From Leptura quadrifasciata (Eukaryota; Arthropoda; Insecta; Coleoptera; Cerambycidae), in the NCBI GenBank assembly GCA_963675555.1, contig OY776673.1, positions 3,782,001 through 3,846,000 of the forward strand: a stretch of DNA of 64,000 bases, written 5' to 3'. The number at the start of each line of letters is the position of its first letter. The first letter of the stretch is position 1. The notes under the pieces are model-generated. The model did not search any database. It saw nothing but the letters and a program-made list of their open reading frames with translations, and was not told the origin of the DNA. The position numbers were made by a program, and so were the translations under genes. This document shows positions 45,640 through 56,334 of this stretch, one piece after another.

Positions 45640-46439
45640 AGCGCTTGAGGTACGATTAGTGAAGAGCAGTATGTAATTAAAGAGTTATATAGGGTCATTT
45701 TACTTCCAATTGATAAAAACTAACTGACTCTTCTAAAGAAACTAATTTCTTTATCTATTTTATTCGACACATAGTCAACGTGATCATTTAGTTTTAGTTA
45801 TCTATGAATAACAAGTCCGAAGTATTTCATATTTTTTACATGTTCCAACTTTTCATTATTTAAAATAACATTTATGTTTAGTTTTTTAAAAGACTTATAT
45901 AAACAATTTGAACCAATAAACATCCATTTTGATTTCATTTCAATTACTTTTAACTTTTTTAAAAAATTTATTTGAGACGTTGCTTAATTTCATGTTTACT
46001 GTCTCCACCAAATGATTGAAATCATTATCAGCATAATATATCAACGTATCATCTGCAAAAAGGTGGATTTTACATTTTTCCAAAACATTTCCGAGATCAT
46101 TGATATAGAGTATAAACAGCGGTGGCTCAGGGATGCTTCCCTGGAGCACCCCAAAGTTATTTACAATAGATCCGGATTTATTACTATTTATTTTAATTAT
46201 TTGTTTATGATTTGAAAGATAACTCTCAAACCAATGCAGCACTGTATTTGAAAAGCCATATGCTTTAATTTTAACAATAGTATTTGCCTATCAGTCGTTT
46301 CGAAGGCCCTTTTAAGAACTATAAATACTGCAGATATTTCTGTTCCCGGTTTGTTTAGTTGTTGTTTCCATTGAGATATTATGAATTGTAAAGCTGATTC
46401 CCAGGAATGTTTATCTCGAAAACCCGATTGATAAGTACA
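45640..46439 (-). pseudogene. Non-LTR reverse transcriptase relic
   Basis: Minus-strand order: YQSGFRDKHSWESALQFII, VFIVLKRAFETTDRQIL (first aspartate lost: FLD.K to FIVLK), then after a frameshift HWFESYLSNHKQIIKINS, FGVLQGSIPEPPLFILYIND and HLFADDTLIYY (catalytic box kept). The thumb can be followed to about 45650. The 5' end is cut exactly where the (ATT)n tail of the next minus-strand LINE begins (46440), so that LINE seems to have inserted here. Confidence 0.75.
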
Positions 46440-46471
46440 CAATAATAATAATAATAATAATAATAATAATC
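46440..46471 (-). repeat. (ATT)n 3' tail of the minus-strand LINE
   Basis: Ten ATT units follow ggcaaataaag on the minus strand, giving the 3' end of the LINE at 46472-48850. Confidence 0.85.
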
Positions 46472-46719
46472 TTTATTTGCCAACAACATATTTTACAGAA
46501 ATTAATTACTTACAAAAACAGACAAAAGGGCGAAGTTCAACTTGTTGTAAACAACAGCTGCTCTTCCACTTAACCCATGGTAGTGGCATATTGTGGGCAT
46601 ATTCAATGAAGTAAACCGTATTTAATTGTTTTGGTATATAAAATACAATATTATTTGTAGTACTAGCGGCAACATATAAATAAAGTTTATAACAAGATAG
46701 TCACACTTATATAAATGGT

Positions 46720-48850
46720 TCAAGGTAACAACATATATTTTTTGTAATTTTTAGAGAAGGACGAAACAGTGCAAGATTTGATGTGAAGGGGTAAGGAATT
46801 GTACAATCTGGCAATGTTAAATGAAAAAGACCTTTGAAATAAGGCAGTCTTATGAGCGGGGGGTGTTAAGGTACCCTTAAATCTTATATTTATTGTATGA
46901 ACGTCAGTGCGAAATGAAATTTTTCCGTAGAGATAAGTAGGCATTTTATGAGTAATAATTTTATGATACAGAATTGCCGAATGTAATTTTCTCCTATTCT
47001 TCATATTAAACCATTCTGACTCAGTAAGTTTATGACTAATTGGTTGACGTCTTCTGATTCCGTAAGCAAAACGAAGGCAATAATTTTGTATTTTTTGTAT
47101 GCGTTGCGTATTGGCATAAGTTAGACAAGGTCCATACACAGTATCTCCGTGATTAAATATCGACAAAACTAGAGAATCACATAACTGAAGTTTAAGATAT
47201 CTTTAGAATTGTATAACACTTTTAATTTAGCTATTGCTCTTTTAATACACAGCGATATATGCTTATCAAATCTAAGGTTAGTATCAATAAATAATCCTAA
47301 GTTTTTAACTTCGTCTTGTAATGGCAGAATTATATCATTTATTTGAATTTTAATATTGAGCGCTGACCGAATTCTATCCGCATTCCTACCAAAGAGCATT
47401 GCAGTACATTTACGAGGGTTCAAGTACAAAGAATGTTCTAATGAAATTCTGTATATAGTTTCCAGATCTCTATTCATTAAATCGCAATAAGTTTGTAACT
47501 CAGTGGTACTAAATGAACACATAAGCTGAACATCATCCGCATACATTTGAGATTTGCAATGTCTTAGATAACTAGGTATTGATGCTGTATATATGGAGAA
47601 CAGTAGCGGTCCCAAAACAGAACCCTGTGGCACTCCTTTCGTTATGCTCACGAAATCAGAAGACTCCCCATCCAAAATCACTCTTTGTTTTCTGTTATTA
47701 AGGTAGTTCTTAAAGAATAACACAGCTGTATCATTTAATCCTATATGTTTTAATATCAACAATAAAAGTTCATGGTTCAAAGTATCAAAAGCCTTCGAAT
47801 AATCAAGCAGCACCAATACAGTTAACATTCCGTTGTCTATTGCCCCAAGAATATGGTCAGTTACATTTAAAAGTGCCGTGGCACAGCTGTGCCCCGCCCT
47901 AAAACCTGATTGCGTTTCTGGAAGTATATTATTTATTTCTATATGTTCAACTAATTGAGATTTTATGGCATACTCAATAATTTTGGATAATACCGGTAAA
48001 ATATTTATAGGCCTTAATTGATTATATTCTACAGGGGTATCGGTTTTAGGGAGGAGCACAACGTGTGCCAACTTCCATTCGCTTGGGAAAACAGAGTTAA
48101 TAATACAAAAATTTACTATATGGCAGATATAATCAAGGATAAAGGGACAGCATAATATGATAAAATTTATATGAATGCCATCAACACCTACAGCACCAGT
48201 TTTAATAGAGATCAAAAAGTTAACAACCTCATTAACGCTAATTGTTTTGAATCGTAAGCTACCATTTATAGAGTCTTTAATATTATTATAATAATTATAA
48301 ATATGGTTACCAGGTATATTAGTTGCTGGCACAGAAGTTACAAAATGATTATTAATGGCATTCACATTTGAAAGATGTTCAGGTATTATTTTAGTGACAT
48401 CCCTATTTTCCTTAATGATATTTAGTTTTTTTAAAGAATTCCACATGTCTTTATTACCTTTCTGTAATGAAGTTTGTAAATAAGCTTCTTTTTCTCTCTT
48501 AATAGAAATATTTACGAAATTACGTAAGTTCTTATACTGTGCAAAATGTAATGGATCTTTTGAACGTTTAAACTTTTCTTCAGCCTTATCTCTCAAATTC
48601 ATAATCAGCTTAATGTTATCAGTAACCCAGGGTTTGTGGAATTTTTTGAAAGTAGATGTTTTGAATGGCGCATGAATGTCCATTAATTGAATTTATATAT
48701 TGAATTACTGGATTGAACACTACTAATCAAATAGTTTTTCACAAAAGGGAAACATAGGTCAATTTCTAGAATTCTATTTACAGATAAGTCAATGTTTAAA
48801 AAAGACGGAATTCATAATCGTATAAACTGCCACTTACGATTTCATGAAAA
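46720..48850 (-). pseudogene. Near-intact LINE ORF2 (endonuclease end, RT, C-terminus)
   Basis: A 504-codon frame (48683-47169) starts in the linker after the endonuclease (PWVTDNIKLIMNLRDKA) and carries the complete RT: KTGAVGVDGIHINF, WKLAHVVLLPKTDT, LRPINILPVLSKIIE, SGFRAGHSCATALLN, VLVLLDYSKAFDTLNHEL (first aspartate), KGVPQGSVLGPLLFSIY, SQMYADDVQLMCSF (YADD intact) and VKNLGLFIDTNLRFDKHI. One frameshift near 47183 separates it from the second frame (47166-46720), which reads DTVYGPCLTYANTQR, NYCLRFAYGIRRRQP and ISFRTDVHTINIRFKG. Upstream of 48683, FNPVIQYINS in another frame is endonuclease-end residue. The family belongs to the CR1/Jockey group; 40175-42160 is an older relative. Confidence 0.9.
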
Positions 48851-48873
48851 TCTCAATCCAATAATATTCAGTT

Positions 48874-49020
48874 TTTCTTGACATACAGCAAGCCTTTGAT
48901 AAAATTTGGCACCAAGTGCTATTATACACATTGAAAATGCACCTGCCTGATCAACTGTACTTAATATTAAAATCTTACTTAAGTGATCGTTATTTCCAAA
49001 TTAAATTTGACGATGTCTGA
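48874..49020 (+). pseudogene. Jockey-clade RT fragment
   Basis: A 48-codon open piece reads FLDIQQAFDKIWHQVLLY, TLKMHLPDQLYLILKSYLSD, RYFQIKFDDV-stop. FLD(I/V)..AFDKVWH is the first catalytic block of Jockey RTs and SYL.DR.F.(I/V) follows it. The downstream GVPQGSVLGP loop cannot be found, so this is an internal scrap. Confidence 0.7.
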
Positions 49021-49175
49021 TCCGATTATCACTTTAAAAATCCAGTGTACCGGACTTTGCTTTATTTTAAAGTAAATTGTAAATGCGCAGTAAATGAAAA
49101 AAAAATGAACATACAAACATTCCCATTCAGTTATTGTGTGATGTAATTTATTTAAAAATCGATTAATCAACTGCA

Positions 49176-49434
49176 GATATTCCATCCAGATGGAGCAGGA
49201 GTTTTTAAATAATCATAAATACAATACGGGGAGGTGGATTGGCAAAGAAGGACCAATAACTTTGTCACCAAAATCACCAGACATTAAACTGGTGGATTAT
49301 TTTCTATAGGGATATTTAAAAGAGAAAATTTACCAAGGGGAGATAAACACTAGGGACGAATTAATACAAATAATTATAGAAATTGTAATATCGTCAGCGA
49401 TAATCTTGAAAATATACAAAAGCTACAAATAATA
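49176..49434 (+). pseudogene. Mariner-like transposase C-terminal relic
   Basis: QIFHPDGAGVF corresponds to the block around the second catalytic aspartate (FQQDGAP.H). After a frameshift, GRWIGKEGPITLSPKSPDIKL, VDYFL-stop-GYLKEKIY follows, matching RWIG..GP..WPPRSPDL.PLDYFLWG around the third acidic residue, then INTRDELIQII. A tryptophan codon has become a stop in the FLWG motif. The family differs from the copies at 7864 and 57787. Confidence 0.75.
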
Positions 49435-49439
49435 TTGTA

Positions 49440-50690
49440 AAAATAAGTAGAAATGTATAGACTAGCGTGAGTGTTGATTTTAAAAACAAGCTTTGATGTA
49501 TATTTCGGTTTGTTATAAATTATTTCGTTTTTAATTTAGATTTACTTATGTATTTCTTTGATCTGTTATTCTAAATTGTTGTATTTTTATTGTAAATAAA
49601 ATTTACTTACTTGAATAATTATTGTATTGACTAAAAGCTCCACTTCATATGTTACAATTAGCATAATAAGTTTTGAAATAATTGCGAAAAATTAACTAAA
49701 ACGGCATTTGCAATTTTTTAAAATAATTTAGTTATTATCATTATTACCATCGACTGACCCATTTCCAGTCTTTATAGTATTTGTAGGACATGTATTGTAG
49801 AAAGTCTAGCGACTTGTCTGACAGTTCCTCTATGAATTATTCTTTGTGTTAATTGTTTCTATGAATTATAGGCATTACCTTATCTAGAGTGCTGGATTTA
49901 TTTTATTTTCCAACGAATTATCAACGCATTATTATGCTTTTAGTACAAATGATGACCAATAAATTAATATTTATTGAGAAATTGCGATATTAAATATTTA
50001 TGTGCCGTGGTACAGGCACGCAATACATTTTTTGAATAATAATTCTTACCGTACATGTATTCACTTACAGGTGTAGTGTTTTGTTTTGTTTTAAGATTGA
50101 ATTTGTTGGATGTAATAAAATATAGCAAAATATTTTTGCTTATACAAAAATGAATAATCATACAAAAAAATACGATTAATAAATACCTGACTGATTATAT
50201 GTATGTGAATATGGATAACATCCGGAATTCAATTAATTTTTTAGAAAAAATGACGTCATTTTCTCATGTTTTTGGATGACTTAGTAACAATCGTATTCTT
50301 GAAAATAATCATAAGAAATATTTCTCTTGACACTAGCGGAAAAAATTCTCGATGGTTTTTGACGGGGAATTCGATAATTCTGTTAGTTCTGAATTACACT
50401 TTAAGGTTGTGTACAGTGTGAAATGTCATTTGCTGATGATTTGCTTCAATCACATGGCATCACATGAAGGTAAACTGTGCCTATTCGGGCAAAATGTCAA
50501 GTATTCACAGTCGGCCATGCCTGATTGTAAAACTTTCAAGTTTCTAACTTAGTAAATATTGTTACTTATATATTTTTTTTTGTTTTCCAGGTAAGTGGAG
50601 AGTCTTCGGTAGTCATCTTGGTATTTTGTATGGTAAGAATACACTTTAGTTGTATGGCAATAGATATAAATTGAGGTACTCGTGACCATT
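49440..50690. other. No recognisable gene
   Basis: AT-rich non-coding DNA; frames at 49964-50161 and 50352-50552 have no signature. Confidence 0.3.
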
Positions 50691-50697
50691 GAACTGA

Positions 50698-51255
50698 TTC
50701 AAATGTGCTTTTAGAGGGCGGAATATTAAACATAATATTTTAGTCGCAAACTCCTCTATAAATCCTTATTTTACTATAAGGAAAGTAACCAGACTGCAAC
50801 CAAAGTTACAAATCTGGCGCGTTAAGTGTAATAATTGCATATTACCATCAAAACGCTAATGCTTCGATTGCAACAAACACCAGCCGAGAGACTGATCCTA
50901 CTTAAAGGAGCTCCCTTGCCAGTCGTCACACACCACTTGCAGACTGCAGTTTCGAGTTGTTGGCTCTCGTCAGTGCAAGGTAGCCAAGTCGAGCCAACAG
51001 CTCGAAACTGCAGTCTGCAAGTGGTGTGTGACGACTGGCAAGGGAGCTCCTTTAAGTAGGATCTTTCGGCTGGTGTTTGTTGCAATCGAAGCATTAGCGT
51101 TTTGATGATAATATGCAATTATTACACTTAACGCGCCAGATTTGTAACTTTGGTTGCAGTCTGGTTACTTTCCTTATAGTAAAATAAGGATTTATAGAGG
51201 AGTTTGCGGCTAAAATATTATGTTTAATATTCCGCCCTCTAAAAGCACATTTGAA
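50698..51255. repeat. Large palindrome of the 500-bp repeat
   Basis: The left arm (50698-about 50973) is the reverse complement of the right arm (about 50993-51255) with few differences over roughly 260 bp. Pairs include gagggcggaatatt with aatattccgccctc at the outside, gctaatgcttcgattgcaac with gttgcaatcgaagcattagc in the middle, and ggagctcccttgccagtcg with cgactggcaagggagctcc near the centre (about 50983). Both arms contain a junction of one repeat end with the start of the next unit. The centre spacer is about 20 bp. Confidence 0.9.
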
Positions 51256-51593
51256 CTATGCTAAGCCAAGTCAGGCTGTTTATTTTTCGATTGCAACAGA
51301 CACTGGACCGCTAGATGGCGCCTGCTGGCTGTTTTACATGTCGCTATTGTAAAAATACCGGGATGTACTATAGACTGGCACGAGAGCTCCTTTAAGTAGG
51401 ATCACTTTTTCGGCTGGTGTTTGGTGCAATCGAAGCATTAACGTTTTGTTGCCAGACTTGTAACTTGTAAGCCAGCGCTCGGCGGGGCACATAGCCCGGA
51501 GAGTAGCTGTTGGTTGCAGCTGGTTACGTTCCTTATAGTAAAATAAGGATTTTATAGAGAAGTTTGTGACTAAAAATATTATATTTTAATATT
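51226..51593 (+). repeat. ~500-bp interspersed repeat, shortened unit
   Basis: Starts aatattccgccctct and ends tattttaatatt like 19333-19827, with internal gaps making it about 370 bp. It keeps the CTCF-like 15-mer (51308-51322), the cagcgctcggcgggg block and the ccttatag hairpin. It is directly continuous with the palindrome's right arm, so the region is a tandem of units of which one pair is inverted. Confidence 0.8.
51308..51322 (+). promoter_or_regulatory. CTCF-like motif, second copy
   Basis: ccgctagatggcgcc, identical to 19432-19446 although surrounding bases of the two repeat copies differ. Motif similarity only. Confidence 0.4.
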
Positions 51594-52380
51594 ACAACAG
51601 ACATTTCTGATCTTCCCATTTGTCTCGTAAAACTTATAGATCTTGAAATATCTTCTCCAGCTTTAACTGAACTGTAAATATTTGACACATTTTCATTATT
51701 GAAGATAACACTACTAAAGCAAAAGTAGTGTTTTTCCCGAACGTGGCTGATTTTAGAACCGTAATATACTGTTCGCTTAGGAAGAGTTAAACTATCTTCT
51801 GTTACAGTTATAAGAATTGTTTATCTAACACCTGTAGATTTGATTTGTTTTATATGTTAATTTCTTCAGGAACGTAACTTTCCGTTTTTCCATATAGACC
51901 GTATGTAACCGTAATCAAAAGTAACTCGATAATTAATTCCTAATTAAAATACATTGCCTCTAATCAAGCATAAAACCTTATTTTTTACTAAGTGATCTAC
52001 AAACTGTACAATCTGTAACAGAATCTAACATATCCTGTTAAAAACTGTTGTTCCACAATCTGTTATTGAAAATCATTAAGTAGGTAAATTTTTAATGTAA
52101 TAATTAAATTACTTTTTGCTTGTTTTGATTTAGCTGATAGCAAGAAATTTTTGAAAAAGGATTATCTCGTGGACATTTTAATTAACAGCAACATCCGCTA
52201 TGGATTATTAATACGTCCGTCAGACGGTGATTGTTCTATAAAACTTAATAGAAACTCGCAATTATTTGCTTATAACGTACGTATAATGCAGTCTTTATGA
52301 TTGTAACAAAGGACGGGTAATAATAAGTCTTAATATTGAAGGTGTATATGTTAAATTATATAAATTGCCAATTATTATAA
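51594..52380. other. No recognisable gene
   Basis: AT-rich DNA without readable frame. Confidence 0.3.
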
Positions 52381-52384
52381 TCAG

Positions 52385-52660
52385 AGGTTATAGAAACAGA
52401 AGTGTTGCTTGAAAATCTTCAATTTGGTACGTACAACTTAATATTAGGTGGTCTCTATAGACCTCCACAGTAAAATGCTAGGCAAGCAATAGAGCTTCTC
52501 GATAATATTGTTCCAAAAATATTAACATCTTGTGATAACTTGATTGTATTGGGCGACGTGAACATAAACTTATTTGGCAAATGCTATTACTGAGCTTTTT
52601 AATGTTCATGGTTTAATACAAATTATAAATGAACCAACCGGATTGTATCGCACAAAATAA
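52385..52660 (+). pseudogene. LINE AP-endonuclease fragment
   Basis: The plus strand reads LLENLQFGTYNLILGGLYRP, a stop, ARQAIELLDNIVPKIL, and LIVLGDVNINLFG. (I)LGG(L/I)YRPP and the catalytic (G)D(F/V)N(I)(N/D)L motif are hallmarks of LINE AP-like endonucleases, which nick target DNA. After a frame change, VHGLIQIINEPTGLYRTK (T.RP....T.) follows. No RT lies downstream; a PLE relic starts at about 52690. Confidence 0.7.
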
Positions 52661-52689
52661 TTGTTATTAATATCATAATAATGTATTTT

Positions 52690-53372
52690 TAAGTGGGTTT
52701 TGGGATCATAAAAATGAACAAAATTTCCTGTTTTTAACTTGTCGACGTTTCCTTAAATTTATTCACTTCTTCAGGACACTGAAAGAAATCGTATAAATGT
52801 AGGTATAAATAAAATTTTGTTTATACTTAAGGACAATTAAAAACAAAAAATTATAACTATATTACATTGTTAATATATTAAAACATTAAAAATAGAAAAG
52901 ATACTTTCAAATATTTTAATGATTATTTGAAAATTGGGTGTAAACATAAATACTGTGTAATAAATTATAAAAAAAGAAAGATAAATGCTTACGGTTAAAT
53001 AAAAAATTTTTTTGTCATGAACTTTTTAAAATCACGAAACACATTAGATACGTAGCTTCTGCAATAGGTAATGTACAGTACAACATAAATGTATAACTAA
53101 ACGCTGGTACACCTCGTTCTGTCGAATTGAAGAGCGATAATGTATGCACCTTTAATATTCTCAAAGTCTCAGCGCTACTTTTTTTTAATTAGTATTATAG
53201 ATTAGGTGTTTTTTAGATGGTCGATAATATTAAAATAAAAACTATTTAAATTTTCTATATCTGTTCGTTTGCTTATACTGTGGGGATTTTTATTAATACA
53301 AATCATTTCATTGAACATTCTGTTCTTATAATTATTATTTTTAGCTATTATTTTGGCCTTATTAAATGCAAA
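52690..53372 (-). pseudogene. Penelope-like element 3' end, minus-strand copy
   Basis: The coding part 53202-53372 reads TFAFNKAKIIAKNNNYKN, RMFNEMICINKNPHSI and SKRTDIENLNSFYFNII, ending at a stop. This is the conserved end of PLE GIY-YIG proteins (H.F.F..AKI......Y.KR...E...I......N..TD...L...Y..I). A ~450-bp 3' UTR follows towards 52690, where gaagtgaataaatttaagg and acgtcgacaag resemble sequence around PLE ends. The 5' part is missing. Confidence 0.75.
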
Positions 53373-53398
53373 AGTGTGGCGGCCCAACACAACTAGTT

Positions 53399-53900
53399 GA
53401 GCAGGTTATAGAAAAGGGCTACTCTTTTGCATTTAATGATGCCAAAATAATAGCTAAAAATAATAATTACAAGAAGAGAATGTTCAGTGAAATGATTTGT
53501 ATTAAGAAGAATCCCAACAGTATTATAAGCAAACGAACAGATATAGAAAATCTAAATAGTTCTTATTTTAATATTATCGACTATCTAAAAAACACCTAAT
53601 CTATAATAAAAATAAAAAGAAATCCTGAGACTTTGAGAATATTAAAGGTCCATATATTATTGCTCTTCAATTCGCCAGAACAAGGTGTACTAGCGTATAG
53701 TTATTTATGTTGTACTGTACAAGAAACATTAACTACTACAAAAACCTAATATGTCCCGTGATTTTAAAAACTCAATGGCAAAAAAAATTATTTAACCCTG
53801 TTTATATATATTTTTTATAATTTATTACACAGTTTTTATGTTTTACAACCAATTTTTAAATAATTAAAAATACATTATTATAATATTCATATTGGATCAC
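53399..53900 (+). pseudogene. Penelope-like element 3' end, plus-strand copy
   Basis: The frame (53366-53599) has the PLE part from about 53399: LVEQVIEKGYSFAFNDAK, IIAKNNNYKKRMFSEMI, KKNPNSIISKRTDIENLN and ending YFNIIDYLKNT. It is nearly identical to the minus-strand copy at 53202-53372 and starts slightly earlier in the protein. The 3' UTR (for example cctgagactttgagaat, gaatattaaaggt) also matches that of the other copy to about 53890. The two copies stand head to head around 53375-53400. Confidence 0.75.
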
Positions 53901-54070
53901 AAAAAATATTCAAGCACTTATTAATATCTTATTGGATTCTATTTTTGTAAGGTGTACTGACTGATAGAGTCGAGTAAACTCTAACTTGGCGAGTCCAAAG
54001 GTCGCTTCGTCGTATGAAGTAAGAAACTATTTACTCGATAGCTCAGGTATGACAGTGGTTCTCAAACAGT

Positions 54071-54625
54071 TTACAGTTTATTTTCATCTATATATACAAC
54101 TCTTCGAAGGTTACTGTCATAGTTTTCCATATATTTTCTTAAAAATACAACCCTTTGCTGATCTATTTGCATTTGTTCACATAAATAGCGACGGTTACAA
54201 TCTTTTTTATACCTAAATCCACAATGTTTTAATAGTTTTAAGAGACTTACCTTAGAGACGTCAATGATTCCCTTATTTTTTAGCATTTCCTTCAAAGTAT
54301 CTAATGTAAAATGTGTTTTCGATTCATAAAAATTATAAATTACCTCCCTTATTTGCATTTTAACGCCTTCACGTACATAATGTTTTTGGTTTCTTTTTAA
54401 TTCGTTTTTTATTTTCAAGGATACATTATTAATATGTTGGTGCTTAATTCTGCTAACTGTTCTGAGACTTATGCTTAAGGCTCCAGAAACTCTTTCATGA
54501 ATTCGTTCAAGAGGTACCAAGGGTCCCTTGTTTTCCTTTTCTTTTGTAAAATAATCTATTAAATTTAATACCAACTTCTTTGACTGTTCATTTAAGACGC
54601 CTAATTTAGTTGCCATATTTACCAA
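54071..54625 (-). pseudogene. Truncated IS630/Tc1-like transposase (N-terminal half)
   Basis: A 184-codon open frame with possible starts at M1 and M4 (MATKLGVLNEQSKK). It has a helix-turn-helix region with ALSISLRTVSRIKHQHI, a second predicted DNA-binding part (TLDTLKEMLKNKGII, VSKVSLLKLLKHCGFRYKK) and ends VVFLRKYM...RRVVYIDENKL. YIDE is the position of the first catalytic aspartate (normally VYLDETW). The coding sequence is cut right there, and the next bases are the element's left terminal inverted repeat, so the C-terminal catalytic half has been lost by internal deletion. The surviving frame is undamaged and could still encode a DNA-binding protein. Confidence 0.7.
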
Positions 54626-55160
54626 ATATTGTATTTTTATAATTTAATGTTATTCGAAATAAATATTTACACACATATCTAATTTAGAAACCCGGACACA
54701 TTTAACGTTAAATAGAATGACCGGCTTAGCGACCCTCCAAACTGCAAACTGTAGATGGTACGTCTGTTTATTGGATAAAAACTATAGATACGCCACGCCC
54801 ATATCATCAGGTGATATAGGAATGGGCTGTAAAAAATACCTTAAAAAATACTACAGCTTTGGCACACCGCGGTAAACTGTTCGGTCTAACTATTTATTTA
54901 GCAAGAAATAAAACACGAAGGATTGAGGGCATATGGCCTATGTAATGTATAATAAATTTTTAAAAATGGCTGTGGATATTCGTCTGACAAGCGGATAAAT
55001 AACCAGACCATTAAATACCAAGGGATAAACTCCCGCGGAATAATACAAGAAAAATGTTTAACGAAAAGAAAGTTTTAACAAAACTTGCGGCGCGGATTAA
55101 TAAAATAAAATGTTTAGAAGAAAAATGTTTAACTTTTAATATAATAAAATTTAAAAAAAA

Positions 55161-55232
55161 ATCGGTAGGCAACAGGATTTGAACACGGATGTTTTATTCC
55201 CTTTACTTACACACTGAGCTATTCCACGACGT
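55161..55232 (-). mobile_element. tRNA-like sequence followed by T-run
   Basis: The minus strand reads ggaatagctcagtgtgtaag (A-box region) and ccgtgttcaaatcctgt (B box GTTCAAATC) in tRNA spacing, and is followed at once by nine T residues, a pol III terminator. The T stem and acceptor pair poorly, so a functional tRNA is unlikely; a tRNA pseudogene or SINE head is more probable. Confidence 0.5.
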
Positions 55233-55976
55233 ACAAGTCATGTAATATGTAGATACTAGAAAATTGCAAGCCCTAGGTATAGTGGTTTGGCAATGTCCGT
55301 TTGTCGGGTGAATATCCACTACCACTAAAAATAGCTTATATATTTCATATAAAGATGAATTTAATTCTAATATGAGACGATTGTTAAATAACCAATGACA
55401 AATCTTCAGAGTTTGAGAACCGCTGAACTTATTGAAAACGTAGATTAAAATTTATCTCTCTGTGCACCTTGACTAACCTATCAATAGATTCTAAGAGAAA
55501 AGGGTAGAGCACTATCCTTTTACAACGAAAATAGGACGCAGGAGAACTGGGAAGCTTATAAAAATGTTCGTAATTTTCTTGCATCGGTGCGGAGAGAAAC
55601 ATGACACCCCATGAACATCTATAAAGAGATAAGAAAAGGGGTGTTCAAGGGGTATCATGATTGGTTCATGGGAGTGTCACGTGTAGTTCATGGGAATACA
55701 TGCATGTAGAGTGGGCGGAGTTTGCCTCACCAATCGATCAATCAGGCGAGAGCTGGAGATAAGGAGTGGGGGGTGCATTGGGAGTGGTGGGGGTATGGAT
55801 CCCTCTCATATGCACACTACTACAGTTGCCTGAAAAAAATTTTTTAAAAATTTTATTAGTTATATCGGGAGTTCAAGATTTTCCTTTTAATTTTTTTTTA
55901 TTAATCCGCTTTGCGAGATTTGTTAAAACTTTATTTTCTCTAAAAAAATTTTTTTTATTACTCCGCGAATTAATCT

Positions 55977-56133
55977 CTAAGACCCAGTTGTATAATAGTG
56001 GATAAGCTGAAGTTCAGTTGAACTTAGTTTAAAATCAAGGGTTCAATTCCTACAACAATAGTATCCACGGATTTTGAACCAAGTTCAACTGAACATTCGT
56101 TTTATACTTACATTTATACAACTGGGCCTAAGT
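55977..56133. mobile_element. Hairpin MITE of ~157 bp
   Basis: cttagg/a cccagttgtataa at the two ends and gttcagttgaactt...aagttcaactgaac inside form long inverted arms around a ~45-nt centre. The centre contains gggttcaattcctac, a B-box-like sequence. No coding capacity. Confidence 0.7.
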
Positions 56134-56334
56134 AAGCAAAGCCGATTTTCGGACGTTTAATTGCCTGGTTATTTATTCGATTGTCAGAGTCAGATGAATA
56201 TCCACGGCCTTTATTTTTGATTATTTTATTATATCATTCGTGAACTGTTTGAGGACCACTGGCACTTCCGACCTATCGATTATATTCTTAGTTCGATGAC
56301 GAAGCGACATTTGGACCCGTCAGGTTAAAGGATA

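Larger units (their letters stand above)
53974..56330. mobile_element. DNA transposon with ~90-bp terminal inverted repeats
   Basis: The left end (53974-54073) reads inwards gagtccaaaggtcgcttcgt, then gatagctc, cagtgg and tctcaaacagttta. The right end (56245-56330) read inwards on the minus strand gives gggtccaaatgtcgcttcgt, then gataggtc, cagtgg and cctcaaacagttca. A further inverted block pairs 54961-55017 with 56153-56218 (gtggatatt(c)g/a, ggataaataaccag). The right arm is continuous, while in the left arm the two blocks are separated by the transposase relic at 54071-54625. The interior also holds a tRNA-like sequence and a hairpin MITE. The superfamily is most likely IS630/Tc1/mariner-like, judged from the transposase. 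Confidence 0.65.

Noticed and set aside
50822..51118. Overlapping frames on both strands of the palindrome
   Set aside because: Mirror-image translations of the inverted repeat, not genes.
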